Below, one piece after another: positions 34,985-44,268 of a stretch of DNA of 64,000 nucleotides. Origin of the DNA: Flavobacterium fluvii (lineage in GTDB: Bacteria > Bacteroidota > Bacteroidia > Flavobacteriales > Flavobacteriaceae). Every line of letters begins with the position of its first letter. The first letter of the stretch is position 1. Below the pieces are notes generated by a model that was not told the DNA's origin, made no database searches, and saw nothing but the letters and a program-made list of their open reading frames with translations. Location of the stretch: assembly GCF_900129545.1 (NCBI RefSeq), contig NZ_FQWB01000001.1:186001-250000 (forward strand). The letters run 5' to 3'. The position numbers were made by a program, and so were the translations under genes.

Positions 34985-36382
34985 TTATTTGTTTGATGCT
35001 AGAATTAAAACCCAATCGTTTCCGTCTTCTTTTTTGCCGGAAGGCTGGAATTCTTTTATCCCTTTGTTATCAAAAATTCCAATCTTGGTTTTTTGTCCGT
35101 TGCTTGGGTTGTACCAACTTGCGGTTACTTTATCACCTGCGATTTTACCCATATTCACGGCAATTTTTCTGCCTGTATAAGTATAAATCAAAGCGTAATT
35201 TTTTCCTTTGGTGGCAATCAAATAATCGTATTTTTCCCCTTGATTGGCGATTAAGGATTGGTCCGGAACTCTTTCCAAATAAGGAAATTCCAACATCAGT
35301 TTTTTGATGTAAACCATTTGTCCTGCACCCGGCGCATTGATGGCGTCATTCCATAATAGTTTATTTCCGTAAGCCGGTTTGTCTCCTTTTTTGAACATTT
35401 GCATCACGGCATTATGCCCGTAAGTATAACCGGCAGCTCCAGCAAAAACAGACCAATACCCATAACGTCTCACGTCGCTTGCTTTCCATAATGGTTGCAA
35501 AGTGTCGTGTAAACCGTGTGGAATTCCCTCGTAAGATGGCTCGCCGTCCAAAGTGGGTTTTATTGGTTTTAAAGTCAAATCTCTTTGAACGAATTTGTAA
35601 TTATCTTCTTTGAAAGAATTTGGCAATGTATCTTGGTCGTATCTTCTGTGACCCGATTGGAACATATTGAAATCCAACCAGCTTGCATTATGATAATTCT
35701 CTGAAGAATCGGTTCTTCCGAATGGGTGGAAAGTTACCAGCTGATTTGGATTACTGGTTTTTAAAGTACTTCCGATGGCATTCCAAATGTCTTGAAATTT
35801 ATCTCCGTAGGTATCGCCGCCATTCAGCCAAATCACATTGGTTCTGTTTTTATATCTGTCTGCTAAAAATTTGGCGTATTTTTCAACATCCGCTTTCGTT
35901 ACTTTGCTTTTAGCACTAGTAATATTAGTTCCCCAAACGGGTACCATCGCTACATAAATTCCATTTTTTTGGGCCACTTCCAAAGCGTAATCCACGTGAT
36001 CCCAATAATCGTATTCTTCCTTGTTATTGAAATTATTGCCTGGAGTTGTTATCGGTTTTGAAACGTCCTCATTTACCAACGCTTTATCTCCATATACATT
36101 GACAGCATTGATGTTATGCAAAACCATCACCTGAACTACGTTGAATCCTTTAGCCTTTCGATTCTGAAAATAGGTATCTACCCCTGCTCTGTCTAATTTA
36201 CCAAAGGTCAGCCAACCTGTATCTCCCAACCAGAAAAATGGTTTTCCATCTTCGGTAACAAAATAGTGTTGGTTTTTGGAAACTTTAAGATTTGGCAAAT
36301 TTTTGGATTGCGAAAATCCGCTTTGTGCTGTAAACATAAAGCTTATACAAAGGGCGTATAAATATTTAATTTTCAGATTCAT
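34985..36382 (-). CDS. GH140 apiosidase-like glycoside hydrolase
   Basis: A 465-residue exported protein (signal peptide ending near SGFSQ). It has the DUF4038/GH140 TIM barrel (~35-365) with FFWLGDTGWLTFGKLD, NVVQVMVLHNINAVN, WLNGGDTYGD and TLDGEPSYEGIP (the Glu is a likely catalytic residue), then a C-terminal beta domain (~370-465, ALIYTYTGRKIAVNMG and SWYNPSNG). The characterised GH140 of Bacteroides thetaiotaomicron (BT1012) releases apiose from the rhamnogalacturonan II backbone. This is the strongest rhamnogalacturonan II marker in the window, and its product fits the RuBisCO-like/DUF1537 operon about 30 kb downstream on the same strand. Confidence 0.88.
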   Translation of the reverse strand: MNLKIKYLYALCISFMFTAQSGFSQSKNLPNLKVSKNQHYFVTEDGKPFFWLGDTGWLTFGKLDRAGVDTYFQNRKAKGFNVVQVMVLHNINAVNVYGDKALVNEDVSKPITTPGNNFNNKEEYDYWDHVDYALEVAQKNGIYVAMVPVWGTNITSAKSKVTKADVEKYAKFLADRYKNRTNVIWLNGGDTYGDKFQDIWNAIGSTLKTSNPNQLVTFHPFGRTDSSENYHNASWLDFNMFQSGHRRYDQDTLPNSFKEDNYKFVQRDLTLKPIKPTLDGEPSYEGIPHGLHDTLQPLWKASDVRRYGYWSVFAGAAGYTYGHNAVMQMFKKGDKPAYGNKLLWNDAINAPGAGQMVYIKKLMLEFPYLERVPDQSLIANQGEKYDYLIATKGKNYALIYTYTGRKIAVNMGKIAGDKVTASWYNPSNGQKTKIGIFDNKGIKEFQPSGKKEDGNDWVLILASNK

Positions 36383-36415
36383 TTTGTTTTATTTTGGATT
36401 ATGATTTTATTTTTT

Positions 36416-36452
36416 CACGCAGACCCCACCGATTTTGTTATCCGTGTAATCT
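36416..36452. repeat. Intergenic CACGCAGA repeat fragment
   Basis: CACGCAGACCCCACCGATTT, then TTATCCGTGTAATCTGTT, in the 74-bp gap upstream of GH140. A diverged member of the CACGCAGATT family, with the inverted partner sequence at its right end. Confidence 0.5.
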
Positions 36453-36456
36453 GTTT

Positions 36457-39400
36457 CTAATTTTTCTTCACTATGAACAATACTTTTTCCTTCACTTCAG
36501 AAGCTGGAATTACAATCGTTTTTCCGCCTTTGATAATTGTATTTTTCGAAACGCTTCCCGTGGTTGCATTTATTGAATAAACATCGAAATCTCCTTTATC
36601 CGCATCAAGGTCAATTGAAATATCCTGGGAATTCTTCGCATAAAAAAGATAGGCCTTCCCTTTGTTTTCGAGCTTCCAAACAGCATCCGAAAACGTGTTT
36701 CCATTAACAAATTTCATACCGCTAATTTCAGAATAGAATGCTGGAAGCTCTATTTTTGGAATATTTGGCAAAGAACCTCCCGCCATCAACACTGACCATC
36801 CAAATCTCGAAGAACCATCGGTAGAGTACAAGACTACTTTTTCCGGATATTTTTCTCGATATTCACGAACGGCACGATACACTTGGTCATCGGTTTCTTT
36901 TCCGGTTTTCAATTTTCTAGCGTGTTGACGTGGCGCTAAATTTTGTCCTCCTTCGGGAGCATAAGCCGAACCGTCTTCTTTGTAATACCAATAACGAATG
37001 TCAATCGCATCAACTGTTTTTGCCCTGTTGGCATCGTTCAAAATGGCATCCTGAACGTCTTTGGTGGCACTCAAACCAATGATTCCGTTTTTTCCTGTTT
37101 CGGTTTTCCATTTTTGGACTTCATCCAACCAAAATTGCATAAAGTGAAGTGGTCCTGTATATTCGGCACTCGTCAATTGGATTACGTTGCTGTTGTCCTG
37201 AAAGTTTTCCAATGATTTACGGATAAACCCTTGGTGCAATTTTTTTCTAACGGAATTGGTAACATCATAAAACTGTTCCGCCATAAAAATACGCTTGTCT
37301 CCCGCATACGGTGGCGGTTCCGGAAAACCTGTACTGTTGATGTTATTGGCCGAACGCCAAGGTGAACTTGACCAATGCGCTCCTGCCTCTATAATATTAT
37401 GTTGAAAATATTGTTGATTGACCAACAATTGTCCTTTGGCTTCCGCCAAATTTGCAAACTCGGCCAAACGATTCCAATACCAATCATTGAATTTTGTCAA
37501 ATCGTATTTACTCAATTGATCCCAAGCCAAATCTTTACCACTTCGGGCAAACGGCTGTTCATAGAACGGTGGCCAAACATCTGCATCAAAACGGCGAACA
37601 CGCTCGTGATCGTCCATACGTCGTTCATACCACAATCCGTAATTGTGTTCCAAAGCGATCATATTATTTGCCTCCAAATAATCAACCACTTCGTTGATAT
37701 TATCGGTCAATCCTGTTCCCACTCTGCCTGGAACAAATCTTGTGACATCTGGCACTGCTTTGGACACATCACTGTCCCTAAGACTGCCTCGCCACCAAGG
37801 CACGCTCAATCGGTTTCCTGCAATTAACTTTCCGTCATAAATAAGCCAACCTTTTTGGGTTATTACTTTGGATTTATTGTCGGCAATTGTCGAATTTATT
37901 TTTAAATCGTTGGCATTTTTAAGGCCAGAAGCATTCGTGTTAATTGCATTCGATTTTGAAACTTCGGCAATCCATTCCACTAAACTTTTATTTGGAGCAA
38001 CAGAATTCTTGGTTAACTCCATTGCAACTTCAACTGTAGGACTTGAAGATGGTTCTGAACCTAAATCATAAATATGAGAATCGAAGGAAAGTTTTCCGAG
38101 TCTGTTTTCCAACTGTGCATAAAACAAACTTCTTGGAGAAATGTGATTGTTTACATCTTTCCAATGACCATCACCGGCCATAATTCCGCCCCAAGTACCG
38201 AACGCCCAGTTTTGTGCCGTTGGCGGATTATAACATTCAATTTTAGTTGCTGAAGTTTCCCAAATTACACTATTAGCGGAAGTCCAACCTGCGCCTCTAC
38301 CATTTTGTTCCCTGTTGTTATAACTTAAGGCTTGCCCGTCTATATAAGCAATATCGAAAAGCACTCCCGTAGCCCAACTGCCAATGGCTCCACTGTTATT
38401 GAAAGGCATAAACGATTCACATTGCACGAAAGCATTTGGACCCGTAGTTCCAAATCCACCCACTGCAAAATCGTGGTAACCGTATTCGGAGTAACAGCGT
38501 TGAAACAAAGTTTGCTGTCCTTCGGTATAAAAAGTATGTCTTCTGAAACCGCCAATTTCAGAAATCGGTTCGGTTGCGATGCAATCTTCAACGGTAATTT
38601 GTTGTGCCGATTTTAATAACGAAACTGCTCCTCCTGCAAAATGTTTGAAATTCACCTGTTTTACCCAAGCGTTTCTTGTATTTTCTATGCTAATGGCTTG
38701 CCAACGATGTTCTTCGTCTTTTGGATTCGAAGCATTATAAGTCGATTTCATCAAAATATTTTCGATTCCGATTTGCTCAATTCGTCCCGGCCAAGAATAT
38801 ACGGTCACTTTTGCAGTTCCGTAAGCATCATCCAAAGTCATTGTCAATGGCGCGTTTAACGTCACTTCATTGCCGTTAATTTTGGTTACGACCCTGTTCC
38901 AACTGATGTCCCAATCATTTTTTTTCCAACCAATCCAACCCGTTTCTGCTCCAAAATCGTCCATTTTCAATTCTTTAATCCAATTATCGGTTAAAGCTTT
39001 GCTGATTATGATTTCGTCTGAAACTTTTAGTTTGGAAGCATTTTTTAATTGTATTTTTTGAGTTCCAAGAGGTGTATAAGCCGTGTTGAATTCAAAAGTT
39101 TCACCTAACTTTTTGTCATCAACACCAAGAACTCGAACTAAAGCTTCTCTTTCCAATCCAGTCCCCAAAAGAACAGTTCCGTTTTCGGCATTTCCGCTTC
39201 CGCGCAACACCACACCAGATTTTTTGATGTATAAAGTTCCGATGATTTTGAAAATTCCTTTATCCAAAAGAACCGCACCGCGAAAACCCGATTTGTCCGG
39301 TTTTAAATTGCTGACATAATCAATTGCCGATTGTATTTTTTGGGTCGCATCTTCCTCCTGTTTTGGAACAAAAATTTTATTCTCCAGATTCGGAATCGCT

Positions 39401-39612
39401 TTTTCAGAAGCCATATAACCGGCATACGAAAAATCAGGAATTTGGTTTCCCTTGCTGTCCGCAGTAAAAGAAAGTTTACCTTCCTTGGTTTTGACTATAT
39501 CCGGAAATGTGTTTTGTGCCTTACAGATGTTGGCACTAAAGAAAACAACAAAACAGGATAAAACGAGTATATCCTGTTTTGTTATTATATTTTTGAGTTG
39601 AATAAAATTCAC
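36457..39612 (-). CDS. Exported beta-helix plus DUF6298-type two-domain protein
   Basis: A 1051-residue protein with a signal region (QDILVLSCFVVFFSANICKAQ). Residues ~85-590 look like a pectate-lyase-like right-handed beta-helix (IKKSGVVLRGSGN, WAISIENTRNAWVKQVNFKH-like rungs, EGQQTLFQRCYSEYGYHDF). Residues ~590-1051 are different: RMDDHERVRRFDADVWPPF, FNDWYWNRLAEFANLAE, DAIDIRYWYYKEDG and a final small beta domain. These suggest a TIM-barrel-like glycosidase region, which I recall being called DUF6298. Function is unproven. It sits between a PL1 lyase and the GH140 gene, so it probably attacks a rhamnogalacturonan linkage. Its length and two potential catalytic folds make it the largest unexplained enzyme here. 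Confidence 0.6.
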   Translation of the reverse strand: MNFIQLKNIITKQDILVLSCFVVFFSANICKAQNTFPDIVKTKEGKLSFTADSKGNQIPDFSYAGYMASEKAIPNLENKIFVPKQEEDATQKIQSAIDYVSNLKPDKSGFRGAVLLDKGIFKIIGTLYIKKSGVVLRGSGNAENGTVLLGTGLEREALVRVLGVDDKKLGETFEFNTAYTPLGTQKIQLKNASKLKVSDEIIISKALTDNWIKELKMDDFGAETGWIGWKKNDWDISWNRVVTKINGNEVTLNAPLTMTLDDAYGTAKVTVYSWPGRIEQIGIENILMKSTYNASNPKDEEHRWQAISIENTRNAWVKQVNFKHFAGGAVSLLKSAQQITVEDCIATEPISEIGGFRRHTFYTEGQQTLFQRCYSEYGYHDFAVGGFGTTGPNAFVQCESFMPFNNSGAIGSWATGVLFDIAYIDGQALSYNNREQNGRGAGWTSANSVIWETSATKIECYNPPTAQNWAFGTWGGIMAGDGHWKDVNNHISPRSLFYAQLENRLGKLSFDSHIYDLGSEPSSSPTVEVAMELTKNSVAPNKSLVEWIAEVSKSNAINTNASGLKNANDLKINSTIADNKSKVITQKGWLIYDGKLIAGNRLSVPWWRGSLRDSDVSKAVPDVTRFVPGRVGTGLTDNINEVVDYLEANNMIALEHNYGLWYERRMDDHERVRRFDADVWPPFYEQPFARSGKDLAWDQLSKYDLTKFNDWYWNRLAEFANLAEAKGQLLVNQQYFQHNIIEAGAHWSSSPWRSANNINSTGFPEPPPYAGDKRIFMAEQFYDVTNSVRKKLHQGFIRKSLENFQDNSNVIQLTSAEYTGPLHFMQFWLDEVQKWKTETGKNGIIGLSATKDVQDAILNDANRAKTVDAIDIRYWYYKEDGSAYAPEGGQNLAPRQHARKLKTGKETDDQVYRAVREYREKYPEKVVLYSTDGSSRFGWSVLMAGGSLPNIPKIELPAFYSEISGMKFVNGNTFSDAVWKLENKGKAYLFYAKNSQDISIDLDADKGDFDVYSINATTGSVSKNTIIKGGKTIVIPASEVKEKVLFIVKKN

Positions 39613-39650
39613 TTTAAATTTTATTTAATTAGGTTATTCTTTTTAAATTA

Positions 39651-39680
39651 GACCTGACAGGTTTTTAAATCCATCAGGTC
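39651..39680. repeat. Inverted repeat GACCTGA...TCAGGTC
   Basis: A 7-bp perfect stem (39651-39657 with 39674-39680) in the 91-bp gap between a PL1 gene and the DUF6298 gene, with CAGGTTTTTAAAT in the loop. It resembles common flavobacterial intergenic hairpins and may act as a weak terminator or processing site. Confidence 0.5.
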
Positions 39681-39703
39681 TTATCAACTAACTTAAAAAA
39701 AAA

Positions 39704-41404
39704 CTATTGCAATAATATTTTCGATAACGTATCCGTGTTATTTTCTGCTTTCGACCAATCTGTTTTTTTGGTTGGATCGATACCGTTAAAATATTTCTCG
39801 ATATTGGTGTAACCGTCGCCGTTCAAATCTTTGTTGGCATCGGAGGCATCTTTTGGATTCAAGCCATATTTAGTTTCCCAGTTGTCCGGAATTCCGTCAG
39901 CATCCGAATCTTTATAGGCTTTTCCTTTGTATTCCGGATAACCGCCCACTTGATCAGGATGCGTTATGATTCCTTTTTTATACGAATCGGCAGGCAATCT
40001 TCTTTTGACATATTCTTTACCGATGGCATTCTCCAATCCGTCTTTTACTTCAATTTTTCCGGTTCGAACCTGTTTGATGATGCGTTCGTCAACGGCATCT
40101 CTTTTTGGGAATGTTGCCCCGACATTGTTCAACACAAATTCATACGCTTCTTCTGCCTTCATTATTTTAAAATGAGGCATTTCGAATGGTTTTGGCTGTT
40201 TGATTAATTCCAAATATCCTTTGGATTGTTCCAATGAAAGGTTTTCCAATTGAACACCGCCATTCCAGTTGTCAGCAGTAACTTCAGGAACTCCGTCTAT
40301 ATAATTCCCGGAAACGTATGCTCTACCAAAAGTTTTGGGTACCATATAACCCGATTCCGGTTTCAAGATTCTGTAACGAATTGGCTCATCTTTTGGAGTT
40401 ATTGGCCCCGGTTTGAAATAATTGTTGATGATATTAAACAACGAACGATAATCGCCACCGTCCAAAGAACGGTTCCACCAATTGAATATCACGTTGTTTA
40501 CAAAATTAAAATCCCCATACATCCCAATTGAAGCATTTCTGGAAATATTATCAGCCCATAAATTTCTCATAAAGGTACTGTTTAATCCGCCGATTGTACT
40601 CCCGAAAGCGTGATTGTAAGTATCCATCCCTTCCGAAGAAATCGTGTTTTGAATCGTAATATTTACAGCCGGCAATTTCTCCAATGTAGATTTTTCGTTC
40701 GCTTTAAACTGGTGTCTGTACAAGGATATATTTTCGTCCAATCCCCAACTTACCGAACAGTGATCGATGATTACATTCCCGATGACATTTCCGCCAAGGG
40801 CATCGTCTCTACGAGCCACATCGGTGGCGCCTCTACGAAAACGCATGTGTCTGATGATAACGTCGTGAGTGTCTATTTCCAAAGTTTCTCCGGCGATACA
40901 TATTCCGTCACCTGGCGCAGTTTGCCCCGCAATGGTTATGTAAGGCGCACGCATACTGATGCGGTTTTTTAATCGAATAATTCCCGAAACATTGAATACG
41001 ACAATTCTCGCACCCACGGCTTCGCAAGCTTCCCTAAAGGTTCCCTTACCGCTGTCTTCCAAACTAGTCACCACGAATATTTTTCCGCCTCTACCTCCTT
41101 GGGTAAATGCACCACCGCCTTCTGCTCCAGGAAATGCCGGAATTTCTGCAGGAACAAAATCTTTGGGATAGGATGCCCAAGGCAAATAAGGTCTGCCGTG
41201 TTTTGCTTCTTCTTTAAGAATGCCGGCACCATTCTTCCATATTTCATCCAATCGTTTTTCTTCACTAGCTAGAACTGCGTCCGTTTTAGCCTGAACTTCT
41301 TTTGGAATTTCCGGATATTGGGCAAAAGCCGATGAAAAAGACAAGCAGAAAACAACTGCCGTAAAAATTTTATTCGTACTGTTATTTGGGAAAATGTTCA
41401 ACAT
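39704..41404 (-). CDS. PL1-type pectate lyase with calcium-binding tail
   Basis: A 566-residue exported lyase (signal peptide ending SSAFAQ). The beta-helix starts at PAFPGAEGGGAFTQGGRGG and shows VFNVSGIIRLK, YITIAGQTAPGDG, VIIRHMRFRRG, IIDHCSVSWGLDEN and TYNHAFGS, the usual order for this lyase group. The C-terminal ~70 residues contain calcium-loop repeats DSDADGIPDNWE and DLNGDGYTNIE (thrombospondin-3/dockerin-like). It cleaves homogalacturonan by elimination. A close paralogue lies at 42472 with a DUF3826 gene between them, suggesting duplication. Confidence 0.9.
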   Translation of the reverse strand: MLNIFPNNSTNKIFTAVVFCLSFSSAFAQYPEIPKEVQAKTDAVLASEEKRLDEIWKNGAGILKEEAKHGRPYLPWASYPKDFVPAEIPAFPGAEGGGAFTQGGRGGKIFVVTSLEDSGKGTFREACEAVGARIVVFNVSGIIRLKNRISMRAPYITIAGQTAPGDGICIAGETLEIDTHDVIIRHMRFRRGATDVARRDDALGGNVIGNVIIDHCSVSWGLDENISLYRHQFKANEKSTLEKLPAVNITIQNTISSEGMDTYNHAFGSTIGGLNSTFMRNLWADNISRNASIGMYGDFNFVNNVIFNWWNRSLDGGDYRSLFNIINNYFKPGPITPKDEPIRYRILKPESGYMVPKTFGRAYVSGNYIDGVPEVTADNWNGGVQLENLSLEQSKGYLELIKQPKPFEMPHFKIMKAEEAYEFVLNNVGATFPKRDAVDERIIKQVRTGKIEVKDGLENAIGKEYVKRRLPADSYKKGIITHPDQVGGYPEYKGKAYKDSDADGIPDNWETKYGLNPKDASDANKDLNGDGYTNIEKYFNGIDPTKKTDWSKAENNTDTLSKILLQ

Positions 41405-41573
41405 TGGAATCGTTGTTTAGTAATTATACTTTTTAAAAAATAGGATATACTATTTGGGTTATAAATTTAACGTATTAACGCAATATAAATTTACAGGTCT
41501 GTTCGAAGTGTTTTATTAAAAAAATGCGATTGCTTTTTTAATAATAATGTATTGAGAACCCTAACCATCTTTA

Positions 41574-41653
41574 CTTCTCGATACAATTTTGAATAGTAAA
41601 GCTGTCGCATTTCTATTCAAAATCACTCGAAGAGACGGAGTATCTTATTGCGA
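41574..41653. repeat. Nested inverted repeats between PL1 and DUF3826 genes
   Basis: An 11-bp stem ATTTTGAATAG/CTATTCAAAAT (41586-41596 with 41613-41623) is preceded by CTTCTCGATAC and followed by CACTCGAAGA; GTCGCA (41604) also pairs with TGCGAC (41648). I see no gene in this 271-bp gap and no clear TAnnTTTG box. Confidence 0.5.
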
Positions 41654-41675
41654 CAAAATCAAATAGTAAATACTA

Positions 41676-42347
41676 TTATTTACCTGATTTAGCTTTTTCG
41701 CGTTCTTCAACACGTTTATGCCAATCGGCACTTTCTTTGTTTAAGTCATAACCTTCCTTAGACAAATAATTATTGATTCTTCCTTTGTATTTTCCGAACC
41801 AAGCGTGTTTTTCTTTGGATGAACCACCGTCCATTGCGTGTTCTCTGGCTTCGACCAAAGCATCGTAGATATATTTTTTTTGCGCTTCGGTTAAATTGGG
41901 CAGCATATCATTATAACCGGCAACGGTAATTGGCAGAACTCCATAAGTCATTCCGTCTTTTACTTCGATAATTTTATCTTCGTTTAATTGAGTTCCTAAT
42001 TTTTTCAAATAGGCTTGGTGCAATTTATCAATTGACTTATCGGCATCTGCTTTCAACTTATCAGCCTTCTCGTTTTGTTTTTCTTTGGACAAACTAGCGT
42101 CTTCTTTTACTTTTTTGATTTCAGCATCTCTCCTATCGTGAATTTTACTCAAATCACGGAATTGTTGTGCAATGATATTGGTTACTGCCTTTTCTTTTTC
42201 TTTGTTCCCCAAAGCTAGCTTCTCAACAATTTTAGTCGCTCTTTCATTGGTAACCTTTATATATTCTGGGTCTGCATATTGTTGTGCGTTAACTTTGCAA
42301 AAGGCAAACAGCAGGAACATGATACTTATTTTTGTAATCGACTTCAT
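41676..42347 (-). CDS. DUF3826 exported protein
   Basis: A 223-residue exported protein (signal peptide to about AQQ). The mature part is mostly charged alpha helix, including a Lys/Glu-rich coiled-coil-like stretch (~75-115) and a C-terminal WHKRVEEREKAK tail. Motifs GVLPITVAGYNDMLPNLT and YDALVEAREHAMDGGSS are what I associate with DUF3826, a family frequent beside pectate lyases in Bacteroidota. No catalytic motif is visible. It lies between two paralogous PL1 genes, so a helper or binding role during pectin breakdown is likely, but the function is unknown. Confidence 0.75.
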   Translation of the reverse strand: MKSITKISIMFLLFAFCKVNAQQYADPEYIKVTNERATKIVEKLALGNKEKEKAVTNIIAQQFRDLSKIHDRRDAEIKKVKEDASLSKEKQNEKADKLKADADKSIDKLHQAYLKKLGTQLNEDKIIEVKDGMTYGVLPITVAGYNDMLPNLTEAQKKYIYDALVEAREHAMDGGSSKEKHAWFGKYKGRINNYLSKEGYDLNKESADWHKRVEEREKAKSGK

Positions 42348-42378
42348 CTTGAAAATTTTTATAATTGAAAGTATATAA

Positions 42379-42412
42379 CCTCACCCCAGCCCTCTCCAAA
42401 GGAGAGGGAGCC
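42379..42412. repeat. Intergenic CCTCACCCC hairpin repeat
   Basis: CCTCACCCCAGCCCTCTCC-AAA-GGAGAGGG with a perfect 8-bp GC-rich stem (42390-42397 with 42401-42408). This is a widespread Bacteroidota intergenic repeat. Placed between a PL1 gene and DUF3826, it could also act as a terminator or RNA-processing hairpin. Confidence 0.6.
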
Positions 42413-42471
42413 GAGACTTGATTATTGTTATACTTATTTCTTTGCTACTTTGTGTCTTCGCGGTTAAAACC

Positions 42472-44175
42472 TTAATCCAACAAAGGTTTTGTTAAAGTTT
42501 CTTTATTGTTGGCTAAATCTTTCCAATCTACTTTTACACCAGGATTTACACCATTGATGTAATCTTCGATATTGGAATAACCATCGTTGTTTAAATCACC
42601 TTTGGCATCGGATGGATCATTTGGATTTAGACCGTGTTTTTTCTCCCATTTGTCAGGCATACCGTCTTTGTCCGTATCTACATAAGGTTTTCCTTTGTAT
42701 TCTGGATATCCACCCACCTGTGAAATATCTGTTATGATCCCTTGTTTGTATGAATCAGCCGGTAAACGACGGTGCTCAAACTGATAATATTTTTTTCCTT
42801 CCAACCCTTTTGCATATTCAGGAACTCCAGTTTTTACGGTTCTAACGATTCTTTCGTCAACCTTGTCTCTTATTGGCAAAGTTGCACCCACATTTTGAAG
42901 TACAAAATCATAAGCTTCTTCCGCTTTTAAAATTTTATTAAACCAAGGCATTGGAAACGGTTTGTCGCTTTTCATTTTATCGAAATAAGGTTTGGCTTCA
43001 TCATAAGTCATTAATTCTCCTTTTTTGTTTTCGATTTGAATACCGCCATCCCAGTTGTCTTTCGTCACTTTTTCGTTGTTGTTAACAACATTTCCATTTA
43101 CGTAAGCTCTACCAAATACCATATAAGACAATTTGCTACGTCCTGATTCCGGTTTCAAGATTCTGTAACTAATAGGTTCTTTCAAATTGGTAACAGGCCC
43201 TGGTTTGTAGAAATTGTTGATGATATTGTAGTTGGCCGTGTAATCGCCACCATCTGTTGACCTGTTATACCAGTTAAAAACAACATTGTTAACAAAATTG
43301 AAAATACCGTTCCAGCCAATGGATGGATTTCTACCAGCATTGTTGGCCCACATATTTCTCATAAAAGAACAATTTTCTCCTCCCAACGTACTACCAAAAG
43401 CATGGTTGTAAGTATCCAATGCTTCTCCAAACAAACTGTTTTGAATGGTAATATTCACGGTACCTTTTTTTTCTTCTGGTTTACCAGTACCATCATTATA
43501 CATATGTCTGTACATCGACATGTTTTCGTCCAATCCCCAAGTGGCCGAAACGTGGTCTATAATAATGTTCCCCACAGGATTTCCTCCAATGGAATCATCT
43601 CTGCGACCCACAAAAGTTTCTCCCCTGCGGAAACGCATATGTCTAATAACAACATCATGGGTATTGATCCACACCGATTCTCCAGCCACACAAATACCGT
43701 CGCCAGGAGCGGTTTGCCCCGCAATAGTGATATAAGGTGCACGGATGATTAAAGGCGTTTTTATCCTGATAATGCCCGAAACATTGAAAACGATAATTCT
43801 GGCTCCTCCTTTTTCGCAAGCTTCACGCAAAGTTCCAGGCCCCCTGTCTTCCAAACTTGTTACCGTGTAAACATTTCCGCCACGACCTCCAAAAGTGTAC
43901 ATTCCTCCTCCTTCGGCTCCCGGAAAAGCAGGAATGGATGCTTGTGGCAAATCATTCGGTCTAGATGCCCAGGGAATATAAGGTTTTCCTTGTTTGGCTT
44001 CTTGTTCAATAATTACGTTTGCTTTTTCCCAAGCTTCGTCTGAAAGTTTATCGGCTTCATCCATAAAAGCCTTGGATTGTGCTGCAACTTCAGGACTGAT
44101 TTTTGGATACTGGGCAAAACCTTTTAAATTCCCCAAAAACAGTAGCGGCAAGATAAATAAAACGGATTTTTTCAT
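42472..44175 (-). CDS. PL1-type pectate lyase with calcium-binding tail (paralogue)
   Basis: A 567-residue exported lyase, nearly collinear with the one at 39704: PAFPGAEGGGMYTFGGRGG, VFNVSGIIRIK, YITIAGQTAPGDG, RHMRFRRGE, IIDHVSATWGLDEN, TYNHAFGS, then calcium-loop repeats DTDKDGMPDKWE and DLNNDGYSNIED at the C-terminus. The signal peptide ends near GFAQ. It is the first enzyme gene after susD, separated by a stem-loop, so it is likely expressed from the susC promoter. It should cut homogalacturonan to unsaturated oligogalacturonides. Confidence 0.9.
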   Translation of the reverse strand: MKKSVLFILPLLFLGNLKGFAQYPKISPEVAAQSKAFMDEADKLSDEAWEKANVIIEQEAKQGKPYIPWASRPNDLPQASIPAFPGAEGGGMYTFGGRGGNVYTVTSLEDRGPGTLREACEKGGARIIVFNVSGIIRIKTPLIIRAPYITIAGQTAPGDGICVAGESVWINTHDVVIRHMRFRRGETFVGRRDDSIGGNPVGNIIIDHVSATWGLDENMSMYRHMYNDGTGKPEEKKGTVNITIQNSLFGEALDTYNHAFGSTLGGENCSFMRNMWANNAGRNPSIGWNGIFNFVNNVVFNWYNRSTDGGDYTANYNIINNFYKPGPVTNLKEPISYRILKPESGRSKLSYMVFGRAYVNGNVVNNNEKVTKDNWDGGIQIENKKGELMTYDEAKPYFDKMKSDKPFPMPWFNKILKAEEAYDFVLQNVGATLPIRDKVDERIVRTVKTGVPEYAKGLEGKKYYQFEHRRLPADSYKQGIITDISQVGGYPEYKGKPYVDTDKDGMPDKWEKKHGLNPNDPSDAKGDLNNDGYSNIEDYINGVNPGVKVDWKDLANNKETLTKPLLD

Positions 44176-44210
44176 GTTAATTTATTGTTATAGTAATGCT
44201 TCTTAACTAA

Positions 44211-44242
44211 ATCAGCTGTATTCTTTATGAAATACAGCTGAT
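44211..44242 (-). promoter_or_regulatory. Stem-loop between susD and the downstream lyase gene
   Basis: A perfect 12-bp inverted repeat ATCAGCTGTATT/AATACAGCTGAT (44211-44222 with 44231-44242) with an 8-base loop. It lies 27 bp after the susD stop. Without a strong T-run after it on the minus strand, it looks more like an mRNA-stabilising or partial-termination hairpin than a full stop. Confidence 0.65.
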
Positions 44243-44268
44243 AGTTTTTAATATTTATTTAATAATTT

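Noticed and set aside
41498..41511. Third copy of the 14-bp susC element (CAGGTCTGT)
   Set aside because: Only part of the motif matches, in the opposite orientation, with no promoter box at the right distance.
41405..41675. Promoter for the PL1 gene at 39704
   Set aside because: No TAnnTTTG box or copy of the 14-bp element could be found; only inverted repeats are visible.
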